Positions 5,965-12,210 of a DNA stretch of 12,685 nt are shown piece after piece. Below the pieces are notes generated by a model. That model worked only from the letters and a program-made list of their open reading frames with translations. It searched no databases and had not been told where the DNA came from. A program made the position numbers and the translations under genes. How positions within the stretch are numbered: the first letter of the stretch is position 1; each line of letters begins with the position of its first letter. The DNA is from Chloroflexota bacterium (GTDB lineage Bacteria > Chloroflexota > Anaerolineae > Anaerolineales > Anaerolineaceae): positions 1 through 12,685 of the forward strand of contig JAKOSR010000019.1 of the NCBI GenBank assembly GCA_029777225.1, given 5' to 3'.

Positions 5965-6765
5965 CTATGGCAGTTGGGTATACAAACCCTCCAGAGCCGT
6001 TTTGTAACTGGAGAATGTCAGCCCCTTGCTGGTTATCCAATCCTTGATAACCAGGCCGACATCAGGCAGGCTTTCCCCAATCACCTGCTCAATGGCTTCC
6101 TGGCTGATGCCCCAGTCCAGCATATCCTGGAAAGTAGTCTGCCCGGTCACCTTGCCGGATTCCTTGGTATGATCCGGGGTGCCTGAGGCGCTTGGCGTTC
6201 CTGAGCCCTTGCGTGGGGTTGGTGTCATGGTGGGGGTGGGGTTGCTTTCGGGCGTGAGGGTGCTCATGCTCACCTGGGGTACAGGGGTCAGTCCCGCCAT
6301 GTGGCTCTCAACATACACCACCCACTCCGGGCTCAATTGCGCCTTCTCCCTGAGCAACGCCACAGCCTCTGGTAATAGCCAGGTGTCTTCGGTTCCTACC
6401 GTGTAGGGGAGCCCCCGGTATAACGCGGTAAATAAGCGTACTGAACTCGTGCCAATTTCCACGTTCAGGTCTCCATACAACCCCTCCAACTCTTTCAGCG
6501 CCACAGCCTCGGGATTACCCCCAGGCAGGCGGAAGGCCGTTCTCAAATCTTCAATCGGGATTTCAAACAGGCTGCTCACCTCCCCAAACGTGTACGACCC
6601 ACGGATATCCGCCGGGTTGTACTCGCCGGCTGCTTCGCCTTCGCCATATGTAGCGGGGATTTTTTCACTTTTGGTGGACCAGGCTCCCAGCGCTATGGAA
6701 AGCCCAATACCGCCAACCAGTAATGCGAAAACAAGAATGGCCATCACACGCGTGCTGATTTTCAT
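5965..6765 (-). CDS. Membrane-anchored extracytoplasmic protein with two copies of a ~60-residue module; function unknown
   Basis: 266 residues. A basic N-terminus and hydrophobic helix (about 7-28) indicate a signal anchor. Module A (about 54-121) starts IRGSYTFGEVSSLFEIP and ends FTALYRGLP. Module B (206-266) starts VTGQTTFQDMLDWGIS and ends KTALEGLYTQLP. The two align along their length (hydrophobic-x-G-x-x-TF-x-[ED]-[VM], a Gly/Phe-Ile turn, a following helix, and an ALxxLYxxLP-like end). A Thr/Pro/Ser-rich linker (about 168-200) separates them. No Cys or CxxCH is present, so it binds no Fe-S cluster or c-type haem by itself. Its start overlaps the stop of the upstream polyferredoxin by ATGA, so the two are translationally coupled and probably work together. 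I recall similar modules near membrane ferredoxins but cannot verify a family. The function, perhaps as a partner or scaffold of the redox protein, is inference. Confidence 0.82.
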   Translation of the reverse strand: MKISTRVMAILVFALLVGGIGLSIALGAWSTKSEKIPATYGEGEAAGEYNPADIRGSYTFGEVSSLFEIPIEDLRTAFRLPGGNPEAVALKELEGLYGDLNVEIGTSSVRLFTALYRGLPYTVGTEDTWLLPEAVALLREKAQLSPEWVVYVESHMAGLTPVPQVSMSTLTPESNPTPTMTPTPRKGSGTPSASGTPDHTKESGKVTGQTTFQDMLDWGISQEAIEQVIGESLPDVGLVIKDWITSKGLTFSSYKTALEGLYTQLP

Positions 6766-7613
6766 TTCACTTTTCCAATCCGAAACTCAACCGTCTCTTT
6801 GATGGGGCATGCCGCGTCTGAGGTGCACTCCATGCAGGAAATACATTGGTGGTTGCTGATAACGTCCAGCTTGCTCACCTGGATGTTCATCGGACATGCG
6901 CGGTCACACGCGCCACACTGGATGCAGGTTTCGTTGTTCCTGCGCAGCTTTGCCAGCCGGATGGGGTTGAACAGGCCTTGTACCGCCCCGTACGGGCAGG
7001 CATATTTGCACCACGGGCGCTCAACCACCAGGGAGAGCAACATCGTCACGCCCAGCACCACAAGCCCACCCAGCGCGACTTCGCTTGACCAAAAATTGAA
7101 CAGCGCGAAGTATGGGTCCACGTTCGCGAACACCAGGCTCAGCGAGCGCGCGGTCATATACACCACCCAAATGGCCACCAGGTATCGCAGGTAGCGCAGC
7201 CGCTTATCCCACTTTTCCGGGACCATGTGGTTGTATCTTTTCCCGAAAATTCTTTTCCCCAGCTTGCCAATCCACTCCTGGAAGGTGCCCATTGGACACA
7301 CCCAGCCACAAAAAATGGGTCCCGCGATGATTGCCATCACAAAACCGATGACCATCAACACCAGCGAGGAGTCATGGACTTTCTGTACCAGCGTGCCCGA
7401 AGTGAAGAATTGGTACAGCGTGACGACTCCGCCAAAAGGACATAGGGCATGCAGGGAGGCAGACGAAAGCCAGCTAATCCCTTTGCCTGCCTCTGCAAGG
7501 CTGTGGTTGATCGAGATAAACGCGATGAGGACAAAAAAGAATGCCTGTACATAAGGCCGGTAAATATTGGTTTTCGAACGGCGCTTTTTGGCGAGTTTTG
7601 TGGCGATGGTCAT
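6762..7613 (-). CDS. NapH/NosR/YccM-like membrane polyferredoxin (4Fe-4S binding protein)
   Basis: 283 residues. Hydrophobic segments at about 20-38, 84-103, 143-161 and 178-197 suggest four membrane helices. CPFGG occurs at 58-62. Two CxxxCP motifs, FCGWVCPMG (102-109) and WCKYACPYG (201-209), match those of the NapH/NosR/CcoG group. The C-terminus has two 4Fe-4S sites: CIQCGACDRACP (230-241, canonical CxxCxxCxxxCP) and CISCMECTSDAACP (257-270), in which five residues separate the third and fourth Cys instead of three. These proteins pass electrons between membrane carriers and extracytoplasmic or cytoplasmic partners. The start is backed by GAGGAG 5 bases upstream. A strong hairpin/T-run (7631-7667) ends 17 bases before it, so expression probably depends on readthrough from the DUF2202 gene. 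It overlaps the following gene by ATGA. No partner oxidoreductase lies in the window. Confidence 0.9.
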   Translation of the reverse strand: MTIATKLAKKRRSKTNIYRPYVQAFFFVLIAFISINHSLAEAGKGISWLSSASLHALCPFGGVVTLYQFFTSGTLVQKVHDSSLVLMVIGFVMAIIAGPIFCGWVCPMGTFQEWIGKLGKRIFGKRYNHMVPEKWDKRLRYLRYLVAIWVVYMTARSLSLVFANVDPYFALFNFWSSEVALGGLVVLGVTMLLSLVVERPWCKYACPYGAVQGLFNPIRLAKLRRNNETCIQCGACDRACPMNIQVSKLDVISNHQCISCMECTSDAACPIKETVEFRIGKVK

Positions 7614-7630
7614 GCAGTCTCCTCGTGGTT

Positions 7631-7667
7631 AAAACAACAGGAGCCCTAAATTGGGGCTCTTGTTGTT
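7631..7667 (-). terminator. Strong intrinsic terminator or attenuator between DUF2202 and polyferredoxin genes
   Basis: A 14-bp stem (7633-7646 with 7654-7667, one A/C mismatch on the minus strand) closes a 7-base loop. On the minus strand it begins 12 bases after the DUF2202 stop and ends in TTTT. It leaves only the ribosome-binding site before the polyferredoxin start at 7613, with no room for a promoter. It may terminate most transcripts and set a high DUF2202 to low polyferredoxin ratio, or protect the downstream mRNA 5' end after processing. Confidence 0.72.
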
Positions 7668-7679
7668 ACTATATTTGGC

Positions 7680-8252
7680 TTATTTGCAGTTCTCAAAGGC
7701 AACCAGGTGGTTGTTTAATGAAGCAGCCTGCAGTTGGGTGTACACCCGGATTAACGCGGGGTTGGTAACATCTGCCAGCAGTTCGTCGTACAAAGCTGCG
7801 TCGTCTGTCTCCAATGCCACACCCATCTGGCAGGCCTCGCTCAAACTGGCGTACGTGTATGGAAATACCTCTCCATTGTTTATTGGCACAGCCACGCCGT
7901 ACCGCTCTGCCACACGCGTGAGCGCGGCCACATGCTGCGCTTCCGAAAGTACTATGCGGGAGAACGGGTAGACCTGTCCGAGCTCATCCAGCACGGCCTG
8001 GTAGGTGTTGAGAGCCACATATTCCTCGCGGATGGCGTTCTGCAAACCAGCCGCCTCAATTTCCGTCAGGGGGTTCTGGGCAGTGTATTGGTAGCCTGGG
8101 GTCACGCCACGGTTTCCATTCCCAACCTGACCGTTGCCCGGTCCGCGCTGCCCGGCATCATAAGCTGCCTGTATGGGTGTTGAGATGAGGGCCGCGGACA
8201 TAAAAGCCAGGATGCCCGAGATGACCAGTAATTTCTTCAAGATTGTCTTCAT
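7680..8252 (-). CDS. Secreted DUF2202 ferritin-like domain protein
   Basis: 190 residues. The first 30 form a signal peptide (basic MKTILKKLL, hydrophobic core, likely cut near PIQA-AYDA). A Gly/Asn/Gln-rich linker follows (about 33-55), then an all-helical domain (about 62-187) with the DUF2202 pattern: LQNAIREEYVALNTY, SRIVLSEAQHVAAL and AALYDELLADVTNPALIRVY. Possible metal ligands in the ferritin-like four-helix arrangement are Glu76/77, the ExxH at Glu104/His107, Glu148 and His182. Two Cys (141, 189) could form a disulfide after export. The family (PF09968) has no firm function; metal binding or redox is inferred from the fold. AAGGAG lies 5 bases before the ATG. Promoter features at 8280-8314 suggest activation by a response regulator. 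It is the first gene upstream of the polyferredoxin pair, separated by a hairpin. Confidence 0.9.
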   Translation of the reverse strand: MKTILKKLLVISGILAFMSAALISTPIQAAYDAGQRGPGNGQVGNGNRGVTPGYQYTAQNPLTEIEAAGLQNAIREEYVALNTYQAVLDELGQVYPFSRIVLSEAQHVAALTRVAERYGVAVPINNGEVFPYTYASLSEACQMGVALETDDAALYDELLADVTNPALIRVYTQLQAASLNNHLVAFENCK

Positions 8253-8279
8253 TGTTGCTCCTTATCGTTTCTTGTCAAA

Positions 8280-8285
8280 ATTCTA
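8280..8285 (-). promoter_or_regulatory. -10 box of the DUF2202 gene
   Basis: TAGAAT (5/6 to consensus) on the minus strand. The start would be near 8273, giving a leader of about 20 bases that contains AAGGAG. No -35 consensus lies 16-18 bases upstream; direct repeats occupy that place. Confidence 0.5.
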
Positions 8286-8296
8286 CGTGCCAATCA

Positions 8297-8314
8297 TTTA
8301 GATTAGGTTTAGAT
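8297..8314. promoter_or_regulatory. Tandem TTTAGAT direct repeats (11-bp pitch), candidate response-regulator site
   Basis: TTTAGAT at 8297-8303 and 8308-8314 on the plus strand, separated by TAGG, so the copies lie on the same helical face. The pair ends 11 bases before the -10 of the DUF2202 gene and covers its -35 region, the arrangement used by OmpR/PhoB-family activators. A related GATTAGG is shared by 8301-8307 and 8328-8334. The identity of the regulator is unknown. Confidence 0.45.
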
Positions 8315-8445
8315 GGCATGAATTTTTGATTAGGCAGACAGCCGGTTGGCATGGATCACAACTTGCTTGCCATAGGGTCCAGCACCGCGTCATCAAAACA
8401 AGCCGTTTTCCAGGCCCCGAAACCGTTTTGCGCGAAGGACAAGGG

Positions 8446-8451
8446 TATAAT
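8446..8451 (+). promoter_or_regulatory. -10 box of the MFS transporter gene
   Basis: A perfect TATAAT within AAGGGTATAATGG. The start would be near 8458, with a leader of about 24 bases carrying AGGA. There is no good -35 (CCGTTT region). This also argues against the longer reading frame that begins at 8326, upstream of this promoter. Confidence 0.55.
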
Positions 8452-8469
8452 GGAAAACCCTGCCTCTTT

Positions 8470-8473
8470 AGGA
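8470..8473 (+). promoter_or_regulatory. Shine-Dalgarno AGGA deciding the MFS start
   Basis: AGGA with an 8-base spacer to the ATG at 8482. Confidence 0.55.
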
Positions 8474-8481
8474 AGCCGCCC

Positions 8482-9795
8482 ATGGAAACCAACCCGCCTG
8501 TTGCCAACCCCGTTATGCCTGAAAAATGGCTCCGTAATTACCTGCCCATGTGGATAGGCCAGGCGGTTTCGCTTTTGGGCAGCGCGCTCGTCCAGTTTGC
8601 ACTGGTTTGGTACCTGACGGAAAAAACAGGCTCTGCGGGCGTGCTCGCCACTGCCACCTTCGTCGCCCTCATCCCTGGCGTGCTCATCGGTCCTTTTGCT
8701 GGCGCCCTTGTGGACCGCTGGAACCGTAAACGCACGATGATTTTCTCCGACCTGGGTGTCACGCTTGCCACGCTCGGCCTGGTGGTCCTGTTTGCCGGCG
8801 GCTGGATTGAGACCTGGCATATTTACGTTGTCCTTTTCATTCGCTCGCTCAGCGGCACTTTCCAGGGGCCGGCCATGTCCGCCTCCACCTCGCTCATGGT
8901 GCCCAAGGAGCATTTCTCGCGCCTCAGCGGCATCAACCAGGCGCTCTACGGTGTGATTAACATTGTCTCCCCGCCCGCGGGCGCGCTACTGCTGGAGGTC
9001 CTCCCCATGCAGGGGGTTTTAGCCGTGGATATCGTGACGGCCGCGCTCGCCATTGCCCTCCTGCTGTTCCTGGTCACAGTCCCTCAGCCAGCGCGTGATG
9101 ACCAGGCCAGCGCCACCACCCCCAGGCAAATCCTCACGGATGTCAGAACCGGCTTACGTTATGTAGCCGGCTGGCCCGGCATCCTGATGTTGATGATTAG
9201 CGCCAGCCTGATAAACATGCTGGCCACACCTGCGTTCACCCTGCTACCCCTTCTGGTCACCAAGCATTTCGGGCTGGGCGCCAGGGAACTGGCATGGACC
9301 GATTCCGCCTTTGGTATCGGTGTGGTGGCCGGCGGGTTGCTGCTGGGGGTTTGGGGCGGTTTCAGGCGCAAAATCAGCACCTCCCTGGCAGGCATCCTGG
9401 GTATGGGCGTCGGAATCATCTTCCTTGGCCTCGTCAACCAACAGGCTTTCTGGACTGCGCTCATCTTCCTCGGACTGGTTGGCCTGACCAACGCCCTGGC
9501 CAATGGTCCCCTCGGCGCGCTGATGCAAACCCTTATCCCGCCTGAAATGCAGGGGCGCATCTTCACCATCACGGGCAGTCTCTCCACCGCCGCCGCGCCA
9601 ATCGGCATGCTTTTCGCCGCGCCTATCGCCGATCGCCTCGGCATCCAGGCTTGGTACCTGGTCGCGGGCGCGATGTGCCTCCTCATCGGAGTGTTTGGCT
9701 TCCTGAACAGGCACGTCGCCACCCTGGATGACCAGCTCCCCGGTGGCCGGCTAAAGACCGACGCGGAGCAAACCTCCGCCCAACCACTCTCATAA
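8482..9795 (+). CDS. MFS efflux transporter (MFS_3 / macrolide-efflux-like)
   Basis: 437 residues, hydrophobic throughout with about a dozen membrane segments, the first near 19-43 (YLPMWIGQAVSLLGSALVQFA). Loop 2-3 carries MFS motif A, GALVDRWNRKRTM (74-86), and a related segment recurs as RRKIS in the second half. A hydrophilic central loop (about 202-225) separates the halves. IGQAVSLLGS near the start and RSLSGTFQGPAMSAS (121-135) resemble the MefA/EntS-like drug or siderophore exporter group. The substrate cannot be told from sequence. The open frame extends upstream to 8326, but the ATG at 8482 is preferred because it has AGGA and follows the TATAAT. It is the only rightward gene, divergent from the DUF2202 gene over a 229-base gap and convergent with a HAD phosphatase. 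Confidence 0.92.
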   Translation: METNPPVANPVMPEKWLRNYLPMWIGQAVSLLGSALVQFALVWYLTEKTGSAGVLATATFVALIPGVLIGPFAGALVDRWNRKRTMIFSDLGVTLATLGLVVLFAGGWIETWHIYVVLFIRSLSGTFQGPAMSASTSLMVPKEHFSRLSGINQALYGVINIVSPPAGALLLEVLPMQGVLAVDIVTAALAIALLLFLVTVPQPARDDQASATTPRQILTDVRTGLRYVAGWPGILMLMISASLINMLATPAFTLLPLLVTKHFGLGARELAWTDSAFGIGVVAGGLLLGVWGGFRRKISTSLAGILGMGVGIIFLGLVNQQAFWTALIFLGLVGLTNALANGPLGALMQTLIPPEMQGRIFTITGSLSTAAAPIGMLFAAPIADRLGIQAWYLVAGAMCLLIGVFGFLNRHVATLDDQLPGGRLKTDAEQTSAQPLS

Positions 9796-9892
9796 CGCGA
9801 ACAGAAAGTTATCGGCAGCAAAACAGCCGCTGTCTGTGCGTCAAGTTTCCCCTAAAGCGCCTTCTGATTTTTGCTGAATATTGAAAATTGCC
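9796..9892. other. Convergent intergenic gap without a clear terminator
   Basis: Between the stops of the MFS gene (plus) and the HAD gene (minus). It holds only weak hairpins: ATAAC/GTTAT at 9792-9812 and a 4-bp ACAG/CTGT stem at 9823-9833 followed on the minus strand by TTTT. Neither is strong; the last might help end the HAD transcript. Confidence 0.3.
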
Positions 9893-10612
9893 CTACGCGC
9901 TCCCGCCCATCAGCAAGTCGGCCAAATCGCCCGTGCTTTTCAGGAGAGCGTGCGTCCCGGCCTTGATGAGCTCGGCTTCAGTCCCAAATCCACATAGCAC
10001 CGAAACCGATTGCGACTTGGCCGCCAGCGCGGCGCGCACGTCAATCACCGTATCCCCCACCATCAAACACTCGTTCACCTTCACCCCCAATTGTTTGGCC
10101 GCGAAGTACAGCGGATCGGGGAAAGGCTTGGTGTGTGTGCAGGTTTGCGAGGTGACCACCACGGGGAAGTACTTTTCCAGCGCGTTCAGCCTTAAAAACA
10201 AGCGGGTGGTGAGTTCGTTCCGCGCGGATACCACCCCCAGTTCATATTGTCCGCTCAACCTCGCCAGCATGTCGTGAACACCTTGAATCACCGGGTAATC
10301 CAGGATGGAAGCCATCGGTTCGTCCGCGCGGGCGCGTTTGTCCAGGAACTTGGCAAAGAGTGGGTCAATTCCCAGCCTGTCCGCGGTTTCCAGCACAAAG
10401 TTGCCCGGCCCTTCACCCTTTTTTACCACCCACCGCGCGAAACGGTGCAGCTTTTCCTCGCCGAAAATCCCGCGCAGTGGCTCAATCCAGCCCCGGATGG
10501 TGTCGACCATGCGGTCATCGCTATCGGAGAGGGTCCCATCCACATCAAAGAGCACCGCCCGCACGCGTGACCGGTCCAGCGCTGCCCTAATATGGTCCTT
10601 CTCCCTCCTCAT
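9893..10612 (-). CDS. HAD-superfamily hydrolase (phosphoglycolate phosphatase/Gph-like)
   Basis: 239 residues. Motif I is FDVDGTLSDSD (Asp23 nucleophile, Asp25), motif II is Ser129 in VVSARNE, motif III is Lys162 in KPFPDP, and motif IV is GDTVIDVRAA (Gly186, Asp187, Asp191). A helical cap lies between about 34 and 105. This fits the Gph/PGMB-like subfamily IA phosphatases that act on small cytoplasmic phosphate esters. The exact substrate is not readable. The start at 10612 lies 11 bases after the zincin stop, so the two are probably cotranscribed. Codons 2-6 (MRREKD) contain an unusually SD-like AGGAGGGAGAAGG, but no standard start codon follows closely, so the annotated ATG is kept. The first 17 residues before the core are extra compared with many relatives. 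Confidence 0.87.
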   Translation of the reverse strand: MRREKDHIRAALDRSRVRAVLFDVDGTLSDSDDRMVDTIRGWIEPLRGIFGEEKLHRFARWVVKKGEGPGNFVLETADRLGIDPLFAKFLDKRARADEPMASILDYPVIQGVHDMLARLSGQYELGVVSARNELTTRLFLRLNALEKYFPVVVTSQTCTHTKPFPDPLYFAAKQLGVKVNECLMVGDTVIDVRAALAAKSQSVSVLCGFGTEAELIKAGTHALLKSTGDLADLLMGGSA

Positions 10613-10623
10613 GCGCGCCTGCC

Positions 10624-11976
10624 TTACTGCCCGAAAGCACCGCTCAATGTTAGCAATGTATCAGGCGTTTCGGCCACCAGCCAGGTGATTGAGCCATCAT
10701 CGTTCTGAGTTGCGATGCTGTAAAGCCCGTTGGCAGAACGCATGCCAAGTTTGTCCACCTTCCCAAACCGCAGGGTGAGGTATTGGTCAAAGGCCTGGAA
10801 GGCCTCGTTCGACTCCACCGTGGAATCCCAAACATAACGGCAGGCAAACGCATATTCCCCAGTCCGGTCGTTGCTGAGAATGGTATAGGCATCCCCGCCC
10901 CAGCCCTCGGCCGCGGCCTTTGCCAGGCTGTCCTGCATCCGCCAGTTGCTCTGGTCCCCATGCCCCAGGATGAGATAGGTGTACCACTCGCCAATCACGT
11001 CTTTTTCCATCTCGGACCAGCCGCTTCCGAGCGCATCGACCAGATCGGGCAGCTCCACCTGCATGGGCTTGTCATTGGGATAGCGCGCGGGGTGCAAAAT
11101 TTGTTCGGTTGAAGCAGGTTGCTGTTCCAGAAAAGCGCGGTTCACCGACTCGTAGCCTCCCTGGTCGTACAGGGTTTGGACGAATTCCGCCCCCTGCTGG
11201 TAAGGAAAGCTCATATCCTGTTGCATGAAGTCCGGCGCGGCATCAAAAACAGGGCTTTGATAATTGCTGTAAAACTTCTGCAGGTCAATGATGTCCTGCT
11301 GGGTGGCGTCATTTGTGAGCCAGGTGTTTTCACCCACCACCGCGTCGCCCTCAATCACGGCTTGCAGCGCGGCGCACCGTTCGCTATCGTGCTTGCATTC
11401 CTCGTCAGAGTAACGCATGCCATTTTCAAAATCAAAGGTCGCGTCCTGCAGGGCGTGGATAAATTCGTGCGCATATGTACTGCGTTCCACCCCCGAAAAC
11501 GCGCTGTCGCTCACAACGTACATGGCCTGCTCTTCATTATCGTAGTACCCGGCAATTTGTTCGCTGTAGAGTTGCTTATAAAACGTCAGCAGGTCAAAAT
11601 CCTTCGGCAGCAGGCCCAGCAGGTAGAGGCTGCGCGCGTCCTGGACGGCTTCTTCTGGCGTGTAATCTTTGAAGAATTCCTCCGAAACGGTCTGTGCCAA
11701 TTGGTCAGATGTCAAAAAGTCGCGTTCGATCGGCCCAGGCAGGCTAAGCCCGCGCTCCTGGCTCACTTGCGCTTCAATCTGGTTCATCTCAGTTTCCAAC
11801 TGGCTGCCTGGTTCAACCGGGCTGGCCGTGGAAACTACTGTCTGGGTTTGGGCCTGGGTCGCGTATCGCCGGTATAGGAATACGCCCGCCCCAACAAGCA
11901 GGGCTGCCCCCACCAGGCAGACCAGCAGAACCGCGATGATGATAAAGATGATGACATTTCTCTTTTGTTTGTCCAT
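10624..11976 (-). CDS. Membrane-anchored HExxH zinc metalloprotease-like protein of unknown family
   Basis: 450 residues. A basic start (MDKQKRN) and one hydrophobic helix (about 8-34) anchor a large outside domain. A Thr/Gln/Ser-rich linker follows, then a helical region. The zincin motif HEFIH (170-174) sits in TYAHEFIHALQDATFDFE, and EGDA (Glu209) 35 residues later is the likely third zinc ligand, as in gluzincin-type folds. The remainder includes HPARYPND (295-302) and GWGGDAY (358-364), which I recall as conserved in uncharacterised bacterial, notably Chloroflexota, proteins. Two Cys (194, 201) flank an acidic turn. The ATG at 11976 is chosen over 12021 and 11985 because AGGA lies 8 bases before it and the -10 lies between it and 12021. 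Substrate and function are unknown. The HAD gene follows after 11 bases. Confidence 0.85.
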   Translation of the reverse strand: MDKQKRNVIIFIIIAVLLVCLVGAALLVGAGVFLYRRYATQAQTQTVVSTASPVEPGSQLETEMNQIEAQVSQERGLSLPGPIERDFLTSDQLAQTVSEEFFKDYTPEEAVQDARSLYLLGLLPKDFDLLTFYKQLYSEQIAGYYDNEEQAMYVVSDSAFSGVERSTYAHEFIHALQDATFDFENGMRYSDEECKHDSERCAALQAVIEGDAVVGENTWLTNDATQQDIIDLQKFYSNYQSPVFDAAPDFMQQDMSFPYQQGAEFVQTLYDQGGYESVNRAFLEQQPASTEQILHPARYPNDKPMQVELPDLVDALGSGWSEMEKDVIGEWYTYLILGHGDQSNWRMQDSLAKAAAEGWGGDAYTILSNDRTGEYAFACRYVWDSTVESNEAFQAFDQYLTLRFGKVDKLGMRSANGLYSIATQNDDGSITWLVAETPDTLLTLSGAFGQ

Positions 11977-11984
11977 GGTTTCCA

Positions 11985-11988
11985 TCCT
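11985..11988 (-). promoter_or_regulatory. Shine-Dalgarno AGGA deciding the zincin start
   Basis: AGGA with an 8-base spacer to the ATG at 11976. It would overlap the ATG at 11985, making that start untenable. Confidence 0.55.
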
Positions 11989-11995
11989 GCGCGAA

Positions 11996-12004
11996 AGTAT
12001 ACCA
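11996..12004 (-). promoter_or_regulatory. Extended -10 promoter of the zincin gene
   Basis: TGG followed by TATACT on the minus strand is an extended -10 (TGnTATAAT-like, 5/6 hexamer). The start near 11989 leaves a leader of about 13 bases. The -35 position has no match (GGTTTG), usual for extended -10 promoters. Confidence 0.5.
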
Positions 12005-12161
12005 CTCGCCATCCCTTCCAAACCGCGCCTGATAATCCCTCCTTCAGGCCAGTCTTCCCCAGAGTGAACCAGGATCGTCTGTTGTGGGAGCCTGAGCTTT
12101 GCACGTCGCCCATCCTGCGGGAGTATCCTTTTTGCGCGGGTATCTCCACCCCCATAACCGC

Positions 12162-12192
12162 GAAAAAGAATTGGGGCGGCTCTCGCCGCCCC
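12162..12192 (-). terminator. Intrinsic terminator of the Gly/Met-rich tail protein gene
   Basis: GGGGCGGC (12173-12180) pairs perfectly with GCCGCCCC (12185-12192) around a 4-base loop, GAGA on the minus strand. It is followed by AATTCTTTTT. It lies about 20 bases past the stop codon at 12211. Textbook rho-independent form. Confidence 0.88.
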
Positions 12193-12210
12193 GGAATAGG
12201 TTAATCTGAA

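Noticed and set aside
8326..8481. N-terminal extension of the MFS protein in the same frame
   Set aside because: It would begin upstream of the TATAAT at 8446 and has no ribosome-binding site; the extension is polar and not typical of MFS proteins.
11119..11877. Plus-strand open frame (252 codons) opposite the zincin gene
   Set aside because: Antisense shadow without recognisable domains; the opposite strand has HEFIH and EGDA.
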